A DNA stretch of 10,592 nucleotides from Candidatus Moraniibacteriota bacterium (GTDB lineage Bacteria > Patescibacteriota > Minisyncoccia > Moranbacterales > UBA9337), in contig DNVQ01000046.1 in the NCBI GenBank assembly GCA_003507475.1, forward strand, positions 4,958-15,549. Direction: 5' to 3'. Of the stretch, positions 1 through 6,328 are shown in pieces (within the stretch, counting starts at the first letter, position 1; each line of letters opens with the position of its first letter). The notes under the pieces were generated by a model that was not told where the DNA came from, did no database searches, and saw nothing but the letters and a program-made list of their open reading frames with translations. The translations under genes and the position numbers were made by a program.

Positions 1-1299
1 TATGACGAAAATTTTCAAGTAAAACTAAAAGAACTTATTCTTGAAAAAATTAACCAATCCCCGATAGAAAAAAGTTCTACGTGGAAAAATATTTTTGCAG
101 TCAGAAATCTGGCTGTGGGAAGTGCGCTTTTATTTATAATCGCAATCTCTAGTTTTGTATTTTTTAAAAAATCCGATTTGTCCGATAATAAACAAGTAAC
201 CGTCAAAGAAATTAGCAGTAACGCTTTTGGAGAATTGGGCAGTATCCCCGCAGATGTCAATCAGCCAATTTCCACCCAAGGGAGTTTATCTTATAATGCT
301 CGTGAAGCAGTCAAAGTAGAGGGACGAGGCGGAGCCTATATGGATATGGGTTTTCCTAATCAATTCATCATCGCTTACAAGGGCCAACCCCTTACTCTCA
401 ATGAAAATCAAGCCACTGTCTTAAGAAGGATAAAAGAAATGAAAATCGATTCATTTAATAATCTGATTTCATCCCATTCCAACTTAGTAAATCTTTCTTC
501 ATTTGCCAAAGCTGAGTTGCAGTCATTCACTCTTTCTCAAGACAAACCCTTCGGCTATAATATAAGTGTTAATACGCAAGAAGGCACTGTTTCAATTGAT
601 CAAAATTGGTACAAATGGAATCCTAACTGCACAAACTATGGTTGTGGTGAGGAAAAACCTTTGGAAAAAAAAGATATGCCTAGCGATGAAGAAATAATTG
701 CTCTGGCTGACGGATTTATCAAAGAGCACGGGATCAACATGGATAATTTCACAAAAGGAGAGGTAAATAAAGAATGGCAAAGATTTGCGCCAGAACTTTC
801 CAGCGCTATGCCCTATATCCCCACTGATATAACCGTTACTTATCCGCGCAAAATTCAAAACAAAACTGTTTACAATCTCTATGGAGGAAATAAAGATGGA
901 GTAATGGTAAACGTTAATATAAGACATAAGCGCGTAAGTGGTCTATATGGATTAACTACTCAAAAATATGAAAGCTCTCTCTATGAAGCAGAAACCGATT
1001 TTGGTCATTTGGTAAAAATTGCCGAAAGAGGAAATAATCAAAACAATTATTACCCTACCCCTATGGGAGATGTAAAAGTTTTTGATGCTCCTCAATCAGA
1101 AAAAGAAAACGAATCCAAAAAGAAAACCATTGAATTAGACACGCCCTCTTTTGAATTAGTGAGATATGATCATTATAAAGATTATAAAACCAAAGAATTA
1201 TTGATCCCTGCCCTAGTATTCCCAGTCATTGATGCCCAGAAAAATAACTACCCGCAAAAAAACATCGTCGTCCCGATTATCAAGGGGTTGTTTAAATAA
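1..1299 (+). CDS. Membrane-anchored protein of unknown function, 5' end outside window
   Basis: The frame is open from base 1 to the TAA at 1297-1299 (432 codons visible), so the GTG at 115 is probably not the true start and the gene begins left of the window. About 38 visible codons upstream of that GTG encode a charged, probably cytosolic segment (KLKELILEKI...). A hydrophobic span follows (LAVGSALLFIIAISSFVFF, about 109-171), ended by KK, then a long polar region likely outside the membrane. That region has a close cysteine pair (NPNCTNYGCGEE) that could form a disulfide. It ends with the hydrophobic motif ELLIPALVFPV and VVPIIKGLF. A short cytosolic N-terminus, one membrane span and a large outer domain is the topology of anti-sigma-factor-like proteins, but I see no diagnostic motif, so the function is unassigned. 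It converges on the ribosomal cluster and is not part of it. Confidence 0.8.
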   Translation, partial: YDENFQVKLKELILEKINQSPIEKSSTWKNIFAVRNLAVGSALLFIIAISSFVFFKKSDLSDNKQVTVKEISSNAFGELGSIPADVNQPISTQGSLSYNAREAVKVEGRGGAYMDMGFPNQFIIAYKGQPLTLNENQATVLRRIKEMKIDSFNNLISSHSNLVNLSSFAKAELQSFTLSQDKPFGYNISVNTQEGTVSIDQNWYKWNPNCTNYGCGEEKPLEKKDMPSDEEIIALADGFIKEHGINMDNFTKGEVNKEWQRFAPELSSAMPYIPTDITVTYPRKIQNKTVYNLYGGNKDGVMVNVNIRHKRVSGLYGLTTQKYESSLYEAETDFGHLVKIAERGNNQNNYYPTPMGDVKVFDAPQSEKENESKKKTIELDTPSFELVRYDHYKDYKTKELLIPALVFPVIDAQKNNYPQKNIVVPIIKGLFK

Positions 1300-1303
1300 A
1301 ATC

Positions 1304-1330
1304 GTAGAGACGCCGATTTATCGCGTCTCT
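1304..1330. repeat. Palindromic GAGACGC unit, left arm of a 26-base inverted pair
   Basis: Five bases after the stop of the plus-strand gene, GAGACGC and GCGTCTC enclose a short core, giving a bulged hairpin. Bases 1304-1329 are the exact reverse complement of 1991-2016, so the two copies bracket almost the whole spacer. The hairpin may also help end transcription of the plus-strand gene, but the T tract after it is poor. Confidence 0.8.
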
Positions 1331-1349
1331 CTCAATTTTTACGTAGTAG

Positions 1350-1373
1350 AGACGCAGCACTGCTGCGTCTTTT
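1350..1373 (+). terminator. Palindromic unit with T tract, possible terminator of the plus-strand gene
   Basis: AGACGCAGCA and TGCTGCGTCT (1350-1370) are perfect reverse complements around a single C, and TTTT follows on the plus strand. A related unit lies at 1917-1937, with one arm mismatch. It sits about 50 bases after the stop of the plus-strand gene, where an intrinsic terminator would be expected. The T tract is short, so termination strength is uncertain. Confidence 0.5.
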
Positions 1374-1455
1374 GTTAACCATAAAAATTACCTGCCCATA
1401 TTTCCACAACGTTTCAGGCGGGCAAAAACCCTGAAAAGCATTCGCCTCGGGGCAT

Positions 1456-1485
1456 CACTACCAAAAGTACTGTTAGTGTTTTTTT
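1456..1485 (+). terminator. Terminator-like hairpin with T7
   Basis: CACTA and TAGTG (1456-1460 and 1474-1478) close an imperfect hairpin, and seven Ts follow. No gene ends just before it, so it may be a relic, or may end read-through from the plus-strand gene. Confidence 0.4.
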
Positions 1486-1498
1486 GAGATCCCACATA

Positions 1499-1540
1499 AG
1501 TAAATTTCTATAGCTCATTGCTTCGCTAAGAAATTTTACT
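1499..1540. repeat. Long imperfect hairpin
   Basis: AGTAAATTTCT (1499-1509) pairs with AGAAATTTTACT (1529-1540) with one bulged base. TAGC/GCTA extends the stem inside. No T tract follows, and its role is unknown. Confidence 0.5.
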
Positions 1541-1545
1541 TTCTG

Positions 1546-1578
1546 GCCCGCCTGCAATGCAAGCAAAGCTTTGCGGGC
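1546..1578. repeat. GCCCGC...GCGGGC hairpin element
   Basis: GCCCGC (1546-1551) and GCGGGC (1573-1578) enclose a segment containing the perfect 12-base palindrome GCAAAGCTTTGC. Related CCTGCCC/GGCGGGC words recur at about 1391-1424, 1625-1635, 1712-1724 and 1750-1782. This marks a GC-rich dispersed repeat family in an otherwise AT-rich region. Confidence 0.6.
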
Positions 1579-1583
1579 AGGGA

Positions 1584-1610
1584 TGACACCTCGCTCGGTG
1601 TCAGTTTTTT
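1584..1610 (+). terminator. Intrinsic-terminator-like hairpin with T6
   Basis: TGACACC (1584-1590) and GGTGTCA (1597-1603) form a perfect 7-base stem with a 6-base loop, followed by G and six Ts. By form it is one of the best plus-strand terminators here, yet it lies nearly 300 bases after the plus-strand stop. It may belong to the dispersed GC-rich repeat just upstream rather than to a transcript. Confidence 0.55.
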
Positions 1611-1853
1611 AACGCTCCCTCTCGACCTGCCCGCCAATGCCTAATGGCTAATAGTAAGAAATAAACCGATATTGTATTAATTTTTATTTAATAAAATATT
1701 AGTTGATAATGGCAAGGCAGGCGGGGTTGATTTATTTTATTTTAGTCGCTCGCCTGCAGCGATATTGCATTTCGGGCAGGTAAAGCGTGGACTATGTATC
1801 TGATGTGTATTTAATCTTAATCGCGATGAATTTTTGTCTTTTTCTAAATTTTC

Positions 1854-1908
1854 TAGAGACGTGGCGGTGACACGTCTTTTTTTGAGACGCCCCGCCGCCA
1901 CGTCTCTA
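1854..1908. repeat. Palindromic unit with 14-base inverted arms and an inner terminator-like hairpin
   Basis: TAGAGACGTGGCGG (1854-1867) is exactly repeated in reverse complement at 1895-1908. An alternative inner hairpin, AGACGTG/CACGTCT (1857-1863 with 1871-1877), is followed on the plus strand by seven Ts (1877-1883). It belongs to the same GAGACG family as the units at 1304, 1350, 1917, 1956 and 1991. Confidence 0.7.
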
Positions 1909-1916
1909 CATGGATT

Positions 1917-1937
1917 AGACGAAGCAGTGCTGCGTCT
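1917..1937. repeat. Palindromic AGACG-AGCA unit
   Basis: A near-perfect 10-base stem (AGACGAAGCA against TGCTGCGTCT, one mismatch) surrounds one G. It differs from the unit at 1350-1370 at only two positions. Confidence 0.7.
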
Positions 1938-1955
1938 CTACGTGAGAAATATTTT

Positions 1956-1979
1956 AGACGTAGCAGTGCTACGTATCTA
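1956..1979. repeat. Palindromic AGACG-AGCA unit
   Basis: ACGTAGCA (1958-1965) and TGCTACGT (1967-1974) pair perfectly. The central C-to-T and G-to-A differences from its sister units are on opposite arms, so base pairing is kept. Confidence 0.7.
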
Positions 1980-1990
1980 CATTTTAAATT

Positions 1991-2016
1991 GAGACGCGAT
2001 AAATCGGCGTCTCTAC
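1991..2016. repeat. Right arm of the 26-base inverted pair
   Basis: This is the exact reverse complement of 1304-1329 and folds into the same bulged hairpin. With its partner it frames a 713-base non-coding block, in the manner of terminal inverted repeats. Confidence 0.8.
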
Positions 2017-2035
2017 AATTAAAAATAATATAAAC

Positions 2036-2064
2036 AAAAACACGCATTTATATTGCGTGTTTTT
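2036..2064. terminator. Bidirectional intrinsic terminator after L15
   Basis: AAAAACACGCA (2036-2046) and TGCGTGTTTTT (2054-2064) form an 11-base stem with a 7-base loop. Read from either strand, the second arm ends in a T tract. It lies 19 bases beyond the L15 stop, so it should end the ribosomal transcript here. It would also block read-through from the left. Confidence 0.85.
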
Positions 2065-2083
2065 TATTGAAAGATTTTAAATA

Positions 2084-2569
2084 TTATTTCCCTTCAAGCT
2101 TAAGTTCTTTTTTAGATTTTTTCTTAGCTGGTTTTTCTTCGATTTTTCCACCTGCTTTTTGAATAGCTTCGACAGAATATTTAGAAACCGTGATATCTTT
2201 AGAAATAGTAACTTTTTTCTTTAGTTCGCCATTTCCTAAAACTTTTACTCCGTTTTTAATTTCACTTTTTCTAAATATTTTTTTCTCTACCAAAGTTTCA
2301 AAATTCACTACGTTACCATCTTCAAATTGTTCATCAATAGTATTTAGATTTAAAATGTTTTTCTTAGGAACAATAGCTTTAAATCCTCTCACTTTCTTTA
2401 ATCTTTTCATTAAAGAAGTGCTTCCTCCCTGGAACAATGGGTCAACATTTCCACCTGAACGAGCTTTTTGTCCTTTATTACCTTTTCCAGAATAAGTTCC
2501 GCGTTTTCCTCCGCGTCCGATTCTTTTGCGGTTTTTCTTGGGTTTAACTTTTAATTCATGTATCTGCAT
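2084..2569 (-). CDS. rplO: Large-subunit ribosomal protein L15 (uL15)
   Basis: uL15 binds 23S rRNA and joins late in assembly of the large subunit. The N-terminal glycine/lysine-rich stretch typical of the family is clear (RIGRGGKRGTYSGKGNKGQ, residues 17-35), and the globular part follows. At 161 residues it is longer than E. coli L15 (144). The excess is mainly a lysine-rich C-terminal tail from about residue 143 (EEKPAKKKSKKELKLEGK). It is the last gene of the cluster: 25 bases after S5, with no L30 between them and no secY after it. AAAAGG directly touches the ATG, which is too close for a normal Shine-Dalgarno. Confidence 0.97.
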   Translation of the reverse strand: MQIHELKVKPKKNRKRIGRGGKRGTYSGKGNKGQKARSGGNVDPLFQGGSTSLMKRLKKVRGFKAIVPKKNILNLNTIDEQFEDGNVVNFETLVEKKIFRKSEIKNGVKVLGNGELKKKVTISKDITVSKYSVEAIQKAGGKIEEKPAKKKSKKELKLEGK

Positions 2570-2594
2570 ACCTTTTAAAATTATTTCTTATGGA

Positions 2595-3080
2595 TTAGGC
2601 TTTAACTTCAAACTCTTTCAAAGCCTTGATTGTAGCTCTCGCCACATTCAACTTATTAGATGTTCCCAATGATTTAGAAACTATATCTTTGATTCCAGCC
2701 AAATCAACCACTGCTCTCACTGCTCCACCAGCCACAATTCCTCGCCCTTCCTTAGCTGGCTTTATCATAATTTTAGCGCTTCCCATTTTTACACTCATAT
2801 CATAAGCAATTGTTCCTCGGCTAATATCCACATTGATCATATCTTTCTTAGCGTCATTAACTGCTTTACCGATTGCGTTTGAAACGTCTGAACCCTTTCC
2901 AACTCCCACACCTACTCGTCCTTTTCGGTCTCCAATCACCATCGTAGCTCTAAAGCTAAAACGACGACCTCCCTTTACTACACGAGTTACTCTAGCTAAA
3001 TCCAAAAGCTTCTGTTCAAACTCAGGCTTTTCTCGCCTCTTCTTATCGGATCTAAATTTTTTTGATTTATCATCATTCAT
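2595..3080 (-). CDS. rpsE: Small-subunit ribosomal protein S5 (uS5)
   Basis: uS5 lies at the mRNA entry region of the 30S subunit and affects decoding fidelity. A charged N-terminal leader (residues 1-22) is followed by the double-stranded-RNA-binding-like domain (about 24-90) with VVKGGRRFSFRA at 34-45 and VGVGVGKGSDV. The C-terminal domain contains GRGIVAGGAVRAV and ends in KALKEFEVKA. Its 161 residues are normal for the family (E. coli 167). It starts 33 bases after L18. The region before the ATG is AT-rich and has no Shine-Dalgarno. Many bacteria have rpmD (L30) next; here the following gene is L15. Confidence 0.97.
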   Translation of the reverse strand: MNDDKSKKFRSDKKRREKPEFEQKLLDLARVTRVVKGGRRFSFRATMVIGDRKGRVGVGVGKGSDVSNAIGKAVNDAKKDMINVDISRGTIAYDMSVKMGSAKIMIKPAKEGRGIVAGGAVRAVVDLAGIKDIVSKSLGTSNKLNVARATIKALKEFEVKA

Positions 3081-3113
3081 AATTTTTTTATAGTCTTAAG
3101 TATATTCGTTATA

Positions 3114-3458
3114 TTAAAATTTAAGACCCTCTTTTCTCATTTCATCAGCTAGAGCCTTTATTCTTCCGTGATATCTGTAACCACTTCTATCAAAAACGAT
3201 TTCACTAATTTTCAATTCCTTACATTTATCAGCTATTTCTTTTCCTACCTTAACAGCTCCTTCCATGTTGGGTTTAATACCCAAAACTGAAGAACTAGCT
3301 GAAGCCAATGTAATTCCTTTTTCGTCATTTATTAGCTGCACGTAAATATTTTTTAAACTTCTGAAAATAGAAAGTCTAGGGCAATTGGCAGTACCATTAA
3401 TTTTAGCCCTAACTCTTCTTTTTCTGTGCAATCTTTTATTGTTTCTACTTATAATCAT
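3114..3458 (-). CDS. rplR: Large-subunit ribosomal protein L18 (uL18)
   Basis: uL18 binds 5S rRNA and, with L5, attaches it to the central protuberance of the 50S subunit. The sequence shows the basic N-terminus (NNKRLHRKRRVRAKI), the motif PRLSIFRSLKNIYVQLI (about 28-44) and the conserved C-terminal DRSGYRYHGRIKALADEMRK (about 90-109). Length is 114 residues against about 117 in E. coli. It sits in the usual position between L6 and S5, 34 bases after L6. The ATG is preceded only by A and T. Confidence 0.97.
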   Translation of the reverse strand: MIISRNNKRLHRKRRVRAKINGTANCPRLSIFRSLKNIYVQLINDEKGITLASASSSVLGIKPNMEGAVKVGKEIADKCKELKISEIVFDRSGYRYHGRIKALADEMRKEGLKF

Positions 3459-3492
3459 ATATAATAATTTAAAATCTAAATAATTTTAGTCT

Positions 3493-4029
3493 TTAGGCGG
3501 AAGCTTTCTTTCCTTCTTTTCTTCTCACAATTTCTCCTGAATATCTAAATCCTTTTCCCTTGTATGGTTCAACTGGTTTAAGTGATCTAATCTCAGCTGC
3601 AAATTGACCCACAGCTTGCTTATCAATTCCAGAGATAGCCAAGGTATTGTTTTCAACTTTAGCTTCCAAATTTTGTGGAACCTCTACCTCTACTGGATGA
3701 GAAAATCCCAAAGCCATTTTTAATTTCTTTCCATTAACTTCCATTCTAAATCCCACTCCGTTTAACTCCAAAACCTTTGAAAAACCTTCAGAAACTCCGG
3801 TTATCATATTACCGATAAGTCTATTGGTGGTTCCCCACATTGCGCTAGCTTTTTTACTGCTATTGGCTCTGTCAACGGTCACAAGGTTATCTTTAATCTC
3901 AACCTTAACATCATGCGTAATAACTAGTTCCATTTTTCCCTTGGAACCGGAAACAGTAATTTTATTAGCATTCATCTCAACTGTTACGCCTTGTGGTATT
4001 TCAATTGGTTTTTTGCCTATTCTACTCAT
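3493..4029 (-). CDS. rplF: Large-subunit ribosomal protein L6 (uL6)
   Basis: uL6 lies near the factor-binding site and the sarcin-ricin loop of 23S rRNA. It begins MSRIGKKPIEIPQGV, a classic L6 start, and has the two repeated alpha-beta domains (about 1-82 and 83-170). The diagnostic C-terminal motif PYKGKGFRYSGE begins at residue 155. Length 178 is standard. The start codon follows a 183-base spacer, the longest in the cluster, which holds repeat sequences and a small hairpin. No Shine-Dalgarno is visible, so this gene may have its own leader or regulation (inference). Confidence 0.97.
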   Translation of the reverse strand: MSRIGKKPIEIPQGVTVEMNANKITVSGSKGKMELVITHDVKVEIKDNLVTVDRANSSKKASAMWGTTNRLIGNMITGVSEGFSKVLELNGVGFRMEVNGKKLKMALGFSHPVEVEVPQNLEAKVENNTLAISGIDKQAVGQFAAEIRSLKPVEPYKGKGFRYSGEIVRRKEGKKASA

Positions 4030-4212
4030 TTAATCATGAAACATATGCTATGGAACATCTTTTATTCCACATACCTATGTGTGTATTATATAAATTTTAA
4101 TCAATTTTTCATTCTAAACTAATTTTCATTATTTAGCAACCCCATATCTTTTTTGGGCATTCACATCATATTCCCAAATTCCTACATTCCTAAATTCCCA
4201 AAATCGTAGAGA
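4030..4212. repeat. S8-L6 spacer with tandem ATTCCYAA repeat and GTAGAGAC fragment
   Basis: This 183-base spacer contains, at 4170-4203, several tandem variants of ATTCC(C/T)AA. They are followed by AAAATCGTAGAGAC (4199-4212), which matches the start of the palindromic unit beyond the plus-strand gene (1298-1311). At 4085-4095 the word ATTATATAAAT equals the leader end of the ~104-base spacer repeats found elsewhere in the cluster. Nearer L6, a weak hairpin pairs GGAA with TTCC. The spacer looks like a composite of several repeat types. Confidence 0.55.
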
Positions 4213-4620
4213 CTACCAAACTTCACAAATCACTTCTCCACCTACTCCATTTTTTCTCGCCTCTTCACCGGTTATTACACCTTTAGAGGTAGATAAAATA
4301 GATATTCCTGCTCCATTTTTAACACTGCGGATATTCTCTCGGCTTATATATATTCTCTGTCCTTCTTTACTAATTCTCTTAATTGATCTTATAGCAGGAA
4401 TAACAGTTTTGCTTCCCTCTTTGCTCTTATATTTTAAATCAATTTTTATCACATCAAACTTTTCATCCTTTGCTTCACTAACTCCTCCGACAAATCCGCT
4501 CTTTAAAAGAACGTTAGCAATCGCTTTTTTAATTTTTGAGCTAGCTAAAACAACCTCACTGTGTCCAGCAGCCTGAGCGTTTCTTATTCTAGTTAACATT
4601 TCACTAATTGGATCTAACAT
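4213..4620 (-). CDS. rpsH: Small-subunit ribosomal protein S8 (uS8)
   Basis: uS8 binds the central domain of 16S rRNA (helix 21 region) and is an early assembly protein. In E. coli it also represses the spc operon. The start MLDPISEMLTRIRNAQAAGH and the C-terminal hallmarks ISILSTSKGVITGEEARKNGVGGEVICEVW region (about 106-135) are unmistakable. Length 135 is close to the usual 130-132. It lies 63 bases after S14 and ends in TAG. A GAAG just before the start is at most a weak ribosome-binding element. Confidence 0.97.
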   Translation of the reverse strand: MLDPISEMLTRIRNAQAAGHSEVVLASSKIKKAIANVLLKSGFVGGVSEAKDEKFDVIKIDLKYKSKEGSKTVIPAIRSIKRISKEGQRIYISRENIRSVKNGAGISILSTSKGVITGEEARKNGVGGEVICEVW

Positions 4621-4683
4621 ATTCTTCTTTTAATTTAAAGTTAATTCAATGATTATATTCTAACTTTCTTGCTTTTAATTATT

Positions 4684-4869
4684 TTACCAACTACTCTTTC
4701 TCACTCCCGGAATCTCTCCATTACTTGCCAACTCGCGGAAACAAATTCGGCAAATATCAAATTTGCGCATATACCCTCTTTTTCTTCCACACTTCCAACA
4801 ACGACGAACTTCTCGTGTAGAAAATTTTGGGGTTTTTAGAGATTTAGCAATTACTGATTTTTTTGCCAT
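4684..4869 (-). CDS. rpsN: Small-subunit ribosomal protein S14, zinc-binding short form (uS14)
   Basis: uS14 sits in the head of the 30S subunit. This is the 61-residue type Z form with a zinc ribbon: C24-x2-C27 and C40-x2-C43 (CWKCG...CRICF). The family C-terminus [11 protein letters not shown] is intact. All four cysteines are present, so it should bind one zinc ion. The longer cysteine-free form, as in E. coli, is ruled out. It occupies the usual place between L5 and S8, after a 50-base spacer of nearly pure A and T. Confidence 0.97.
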   Translation of the reverse strand: MAKKSVIAKSLKTPKFSTREVRRCWKCGRKRGYMRKFDICRICFRELASNGEIPGVRKSSW

Positions 4870-4919
4870 ACTATTATTTATCTAAATTATTCTTATAATA
4901 AAATTAATTAATTTTTTAA

Positions 4920-5471
4920 CTATTTCTTATCTTGAAGAGGAAATCCCAGTGTTCTGAATAAAACATCTCCTTCTTCTTGAGTATTAGCACTCGTTACAAC
5001 ATTTATCTGTAATCCAAAAATAAATCTAGCATCTTCAGCGGAAATTTCAGGAAAAACTATGTGTTCTTTGATTCCTAAATTCAAATCCCCCTCCTTACTT
5101 ACACTACTTACCTTCACGCCCTGGAAATCTCTCGTTCTTGGGTAAACCACATTATTCAATCTGTCAATAAAATCCCACATTCTCTTGCCTCTTAAAGTTA
5201 CCTTGATTCCAACTTCTGAACCCTCTCTAACCTTGAACCCAGCAATTGATTTCTTTGCCTTGGTCATAAGAGGTTTTTGTCCGGTAATAGCTCTCATAAC
5301 TTCCACCATCTCATTGATTTTCTCTTTTTCTTTTCCAAGTTTTCCAATTCCAATATTAACTACTACTCTCTTTATAGAAGGGATAGCCAAAGGATTCTTG
5401 TAAGCAAAAGTTTCTTTTAATTTTGGAATTACAATTTCCTTGTATTTAGTTTTAGAGCTAACGATTTTCAT
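4920..5471 (-). CDS. rplE: Large-subunit ribosomal protein L5 (uL5)
   Basis: uL5 binds 5S rRNA in the central protuberance and contacts P-site tRNA and S13. Conserved landmarks are IPSIKRVVVNIGIG (about 30-43), the loop GQKPLMTKAKKSIAGFKVREG (about 64-84), TLRGKRMWDFIDRL and the C-terminal INVVTSANTQEEGDVLFRTLGFP. Length 183 matches the family (about 180). It follows L24 after an unusually long 159-base spacer with a large inverted repeat. The bases before the ATG read GTAGAGAATCAC, which has only a weak GAGA element. It ends in TAG. Confidence 0.97.
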   Translation of the reverse strand: MKIVSSKTKYKEIVIPKLKETFAYKNPLAIPSIKRVVVNIGIGKLGKEKEKINEMVEVMRAITGQKPLMTKAKKSIAGFKVREGSEVGIKVTLRGKRMWDFIDRLNNVVYPRTRDFQGVKVSSVSKEGDLNLGIKEHIVFPEISAEDARFIFGLQINVVTSANTQEEGDVLFRTLGFPLQDKK

Positions 5472-5479
5472 GTGATTCT

Positions 5480-5623
5480 CTACGAATTACGAACTTATAC
5501 GAAATTACGAACGGCTTGTATAAATTGTAATTGTTTATTCAGATTCTTTTTTCTTATATTAAAATTATTTCAAATTCCTTTGCGGTACTAATTCGTAGTT
5601 TCGTACAAATTCGTACTTCGTAG
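5480..5623. repeat. 32-base imperfect inverted repeat in the L24-L5 spacer
   Basis: Bases 5480-5511 and 5592-5623 match in inverse orientation at 28 of 32 positions. Each arm is itself a series of TACGAA words at about 7-10 base spacing (CTACGAA, TTACGAA, ATACGAA, TTACGAA). The 80-base middle is AT-rich. In the transcript the arms could form a long stem occupying most of the leader of L5, ending only 8 bases short of the ATG. Confidence 0.8.
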
Positions 5624-5630
5624 GGACCTC

Positions 5631-5939
5631 TTATATATTCTTCTTACATTTTTTACAAACTCTATTTTTCTTTCCATCTTTATCAATTGCATATCCCACT
5701 CTGGTTTCTTTTTTACAGTTAGGACAAACTAACATAACGTTAGATACATCCATGGGAACAGCAATTTCTACTCGTTGACCTTTTTCACCATCTTTCTTTG
5801 GTCGAACATGTTTCTTGATTATATTCATTCCTTCAACCGTAACTTTTCCGACTGATCTAATAACGCGTAAAACCTTACCGCTCTTCCCAGAGTCTTTGCC
5901 AGCAATAATTTTTACTTTGTCATCTTTTTTAATTCTCAT
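5631..5939 (-). CDS. rplX: Large-subunit ribosomal protein L24 with zinc-ribbon C-terminus (uL24)
   Basis: uL24 is an assembly-initiating protein that binds the 5' part of 23S rRNA near the exit tunnel. The N-terminal KOW motif (KKDDKVKIIAGKDSGKSGKV, residues 4-23) and IIKKHVRP (40-47) are typical. The C-terminal half carries two CxxC pairs, C72/C75 and C95/C98 (VCPNC...VCKKC), the zinc-ribbon version found in many bacteria. Length 102 is normal. It starts 23 bases after L14 and has no visible Shine-Dalgarno. Confidence 0.97.
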   Translation of the reverse strand: MRIKKDDKVKIIAGKDSGKSGKVLRVIRSVGKVTVEGMNIIKKHVRPKKDGEKGQRVEIAVPMDVSNVMLVCPNCKKETRVGYAIDKDGKKNRVCKKCKKNI

Positions 5940-5962
5940 AAATTTAAATCTTATTTAAACTT

Positions 5963-6328
5963 CTATAACACTTCTGGTGCCAATGAAGCAATTTTATTAA
6001 ATCCCCTTTCCTTAACCTCTCGCGCAATCGGACCAAAAATTCTACTTCCCTTTGGCTCAATCCCATCTACGATAACAGCAGCATTTTGATCAAATCGAAT
6101 ATAGGAACCGTCTTTTCTTTTTAGGCTTTTGGTTTGTCTTACTATAACAGCCTTAACCTTATCTCCCTTTTTTACGGATCCTCTTGGTTCGGAAGATTTT
6201 ACAGAAGCTACGATAATGTCTCCTACATAAGCATATCTCCTGCGAGATCCGCCTAAAACTTTGAAACATTCAATTACTTTGGCTCCAGTATTGTCGGCCA
6301 CTTTCAATTTTGATTCTGCTTGTATCAT
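5963..6328 (-). CDS. rplN: Large-subunit ribosomal protein L14 (uL14)
   Basis: uL14 lies at the subunit interface of the 50S, next to L19 and the binding site of the silencing factor RsfS. The start [17 protein letters not shown], the [10 protein letters not shown] strand and the C-terminal [26 protein letters not shown] region identify it. Length 121 is standard (122-123). It is the first gene of the classical spc half. The spacer before it is one of the four ~104-base repeats (copy A), so its leader is almost entirely repeat sequence. It ends in TAG. Confidence 0.97.
   Translation of the reverse strand: MIQAESKLKVADNTGAKVIECFKVLGGSRRRYAYVGDIIVASVKSSEPRGSVKKGDKVKAVIVRQTKSLKRKDGSYIRFDQNAAVIVDGIEPKGSRIFGPIAREVKERGFNKIASLAPEVL

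Larger units (their letters stand above)
1300..2083. other. 784-base non-coding spacer rich in palindromes
   Basis: This gap lies between the convergent plus-strand gene and L15. I see no credible protein gene or known RNA. It holds at least six GAGACG-type palindromic units, a second group of CCTGCCCGCC/GGGCAGG elements and several hairpins followed by T runs. At its right end is the terminator of the ribosomal cluster. The individual elements are listed separately. Confidence 0.8.

Noticed and set aside
1380-1485. Small RNA gene ending in the T7 hairpin
   Set aside because: I found no promoter and no match to known RNAs such as SRP RNA, 6S, tmRNA or RNase P. The hairpins fit dispersed repeats equally well.
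1853-2047. 64-codon open frame on the minus strand
   Set aside because: It runs straight through the palindromic units, and its peptide only reflects those repeats (RDAALLRL and similar). It has no family resemblance.
5472-5630. E. coli-type S8 repressor site before L5
   Set aside because: The position fits, but I cannot recognise the 16S helix-21-like core. The spacer is explained by the inverted repeat.
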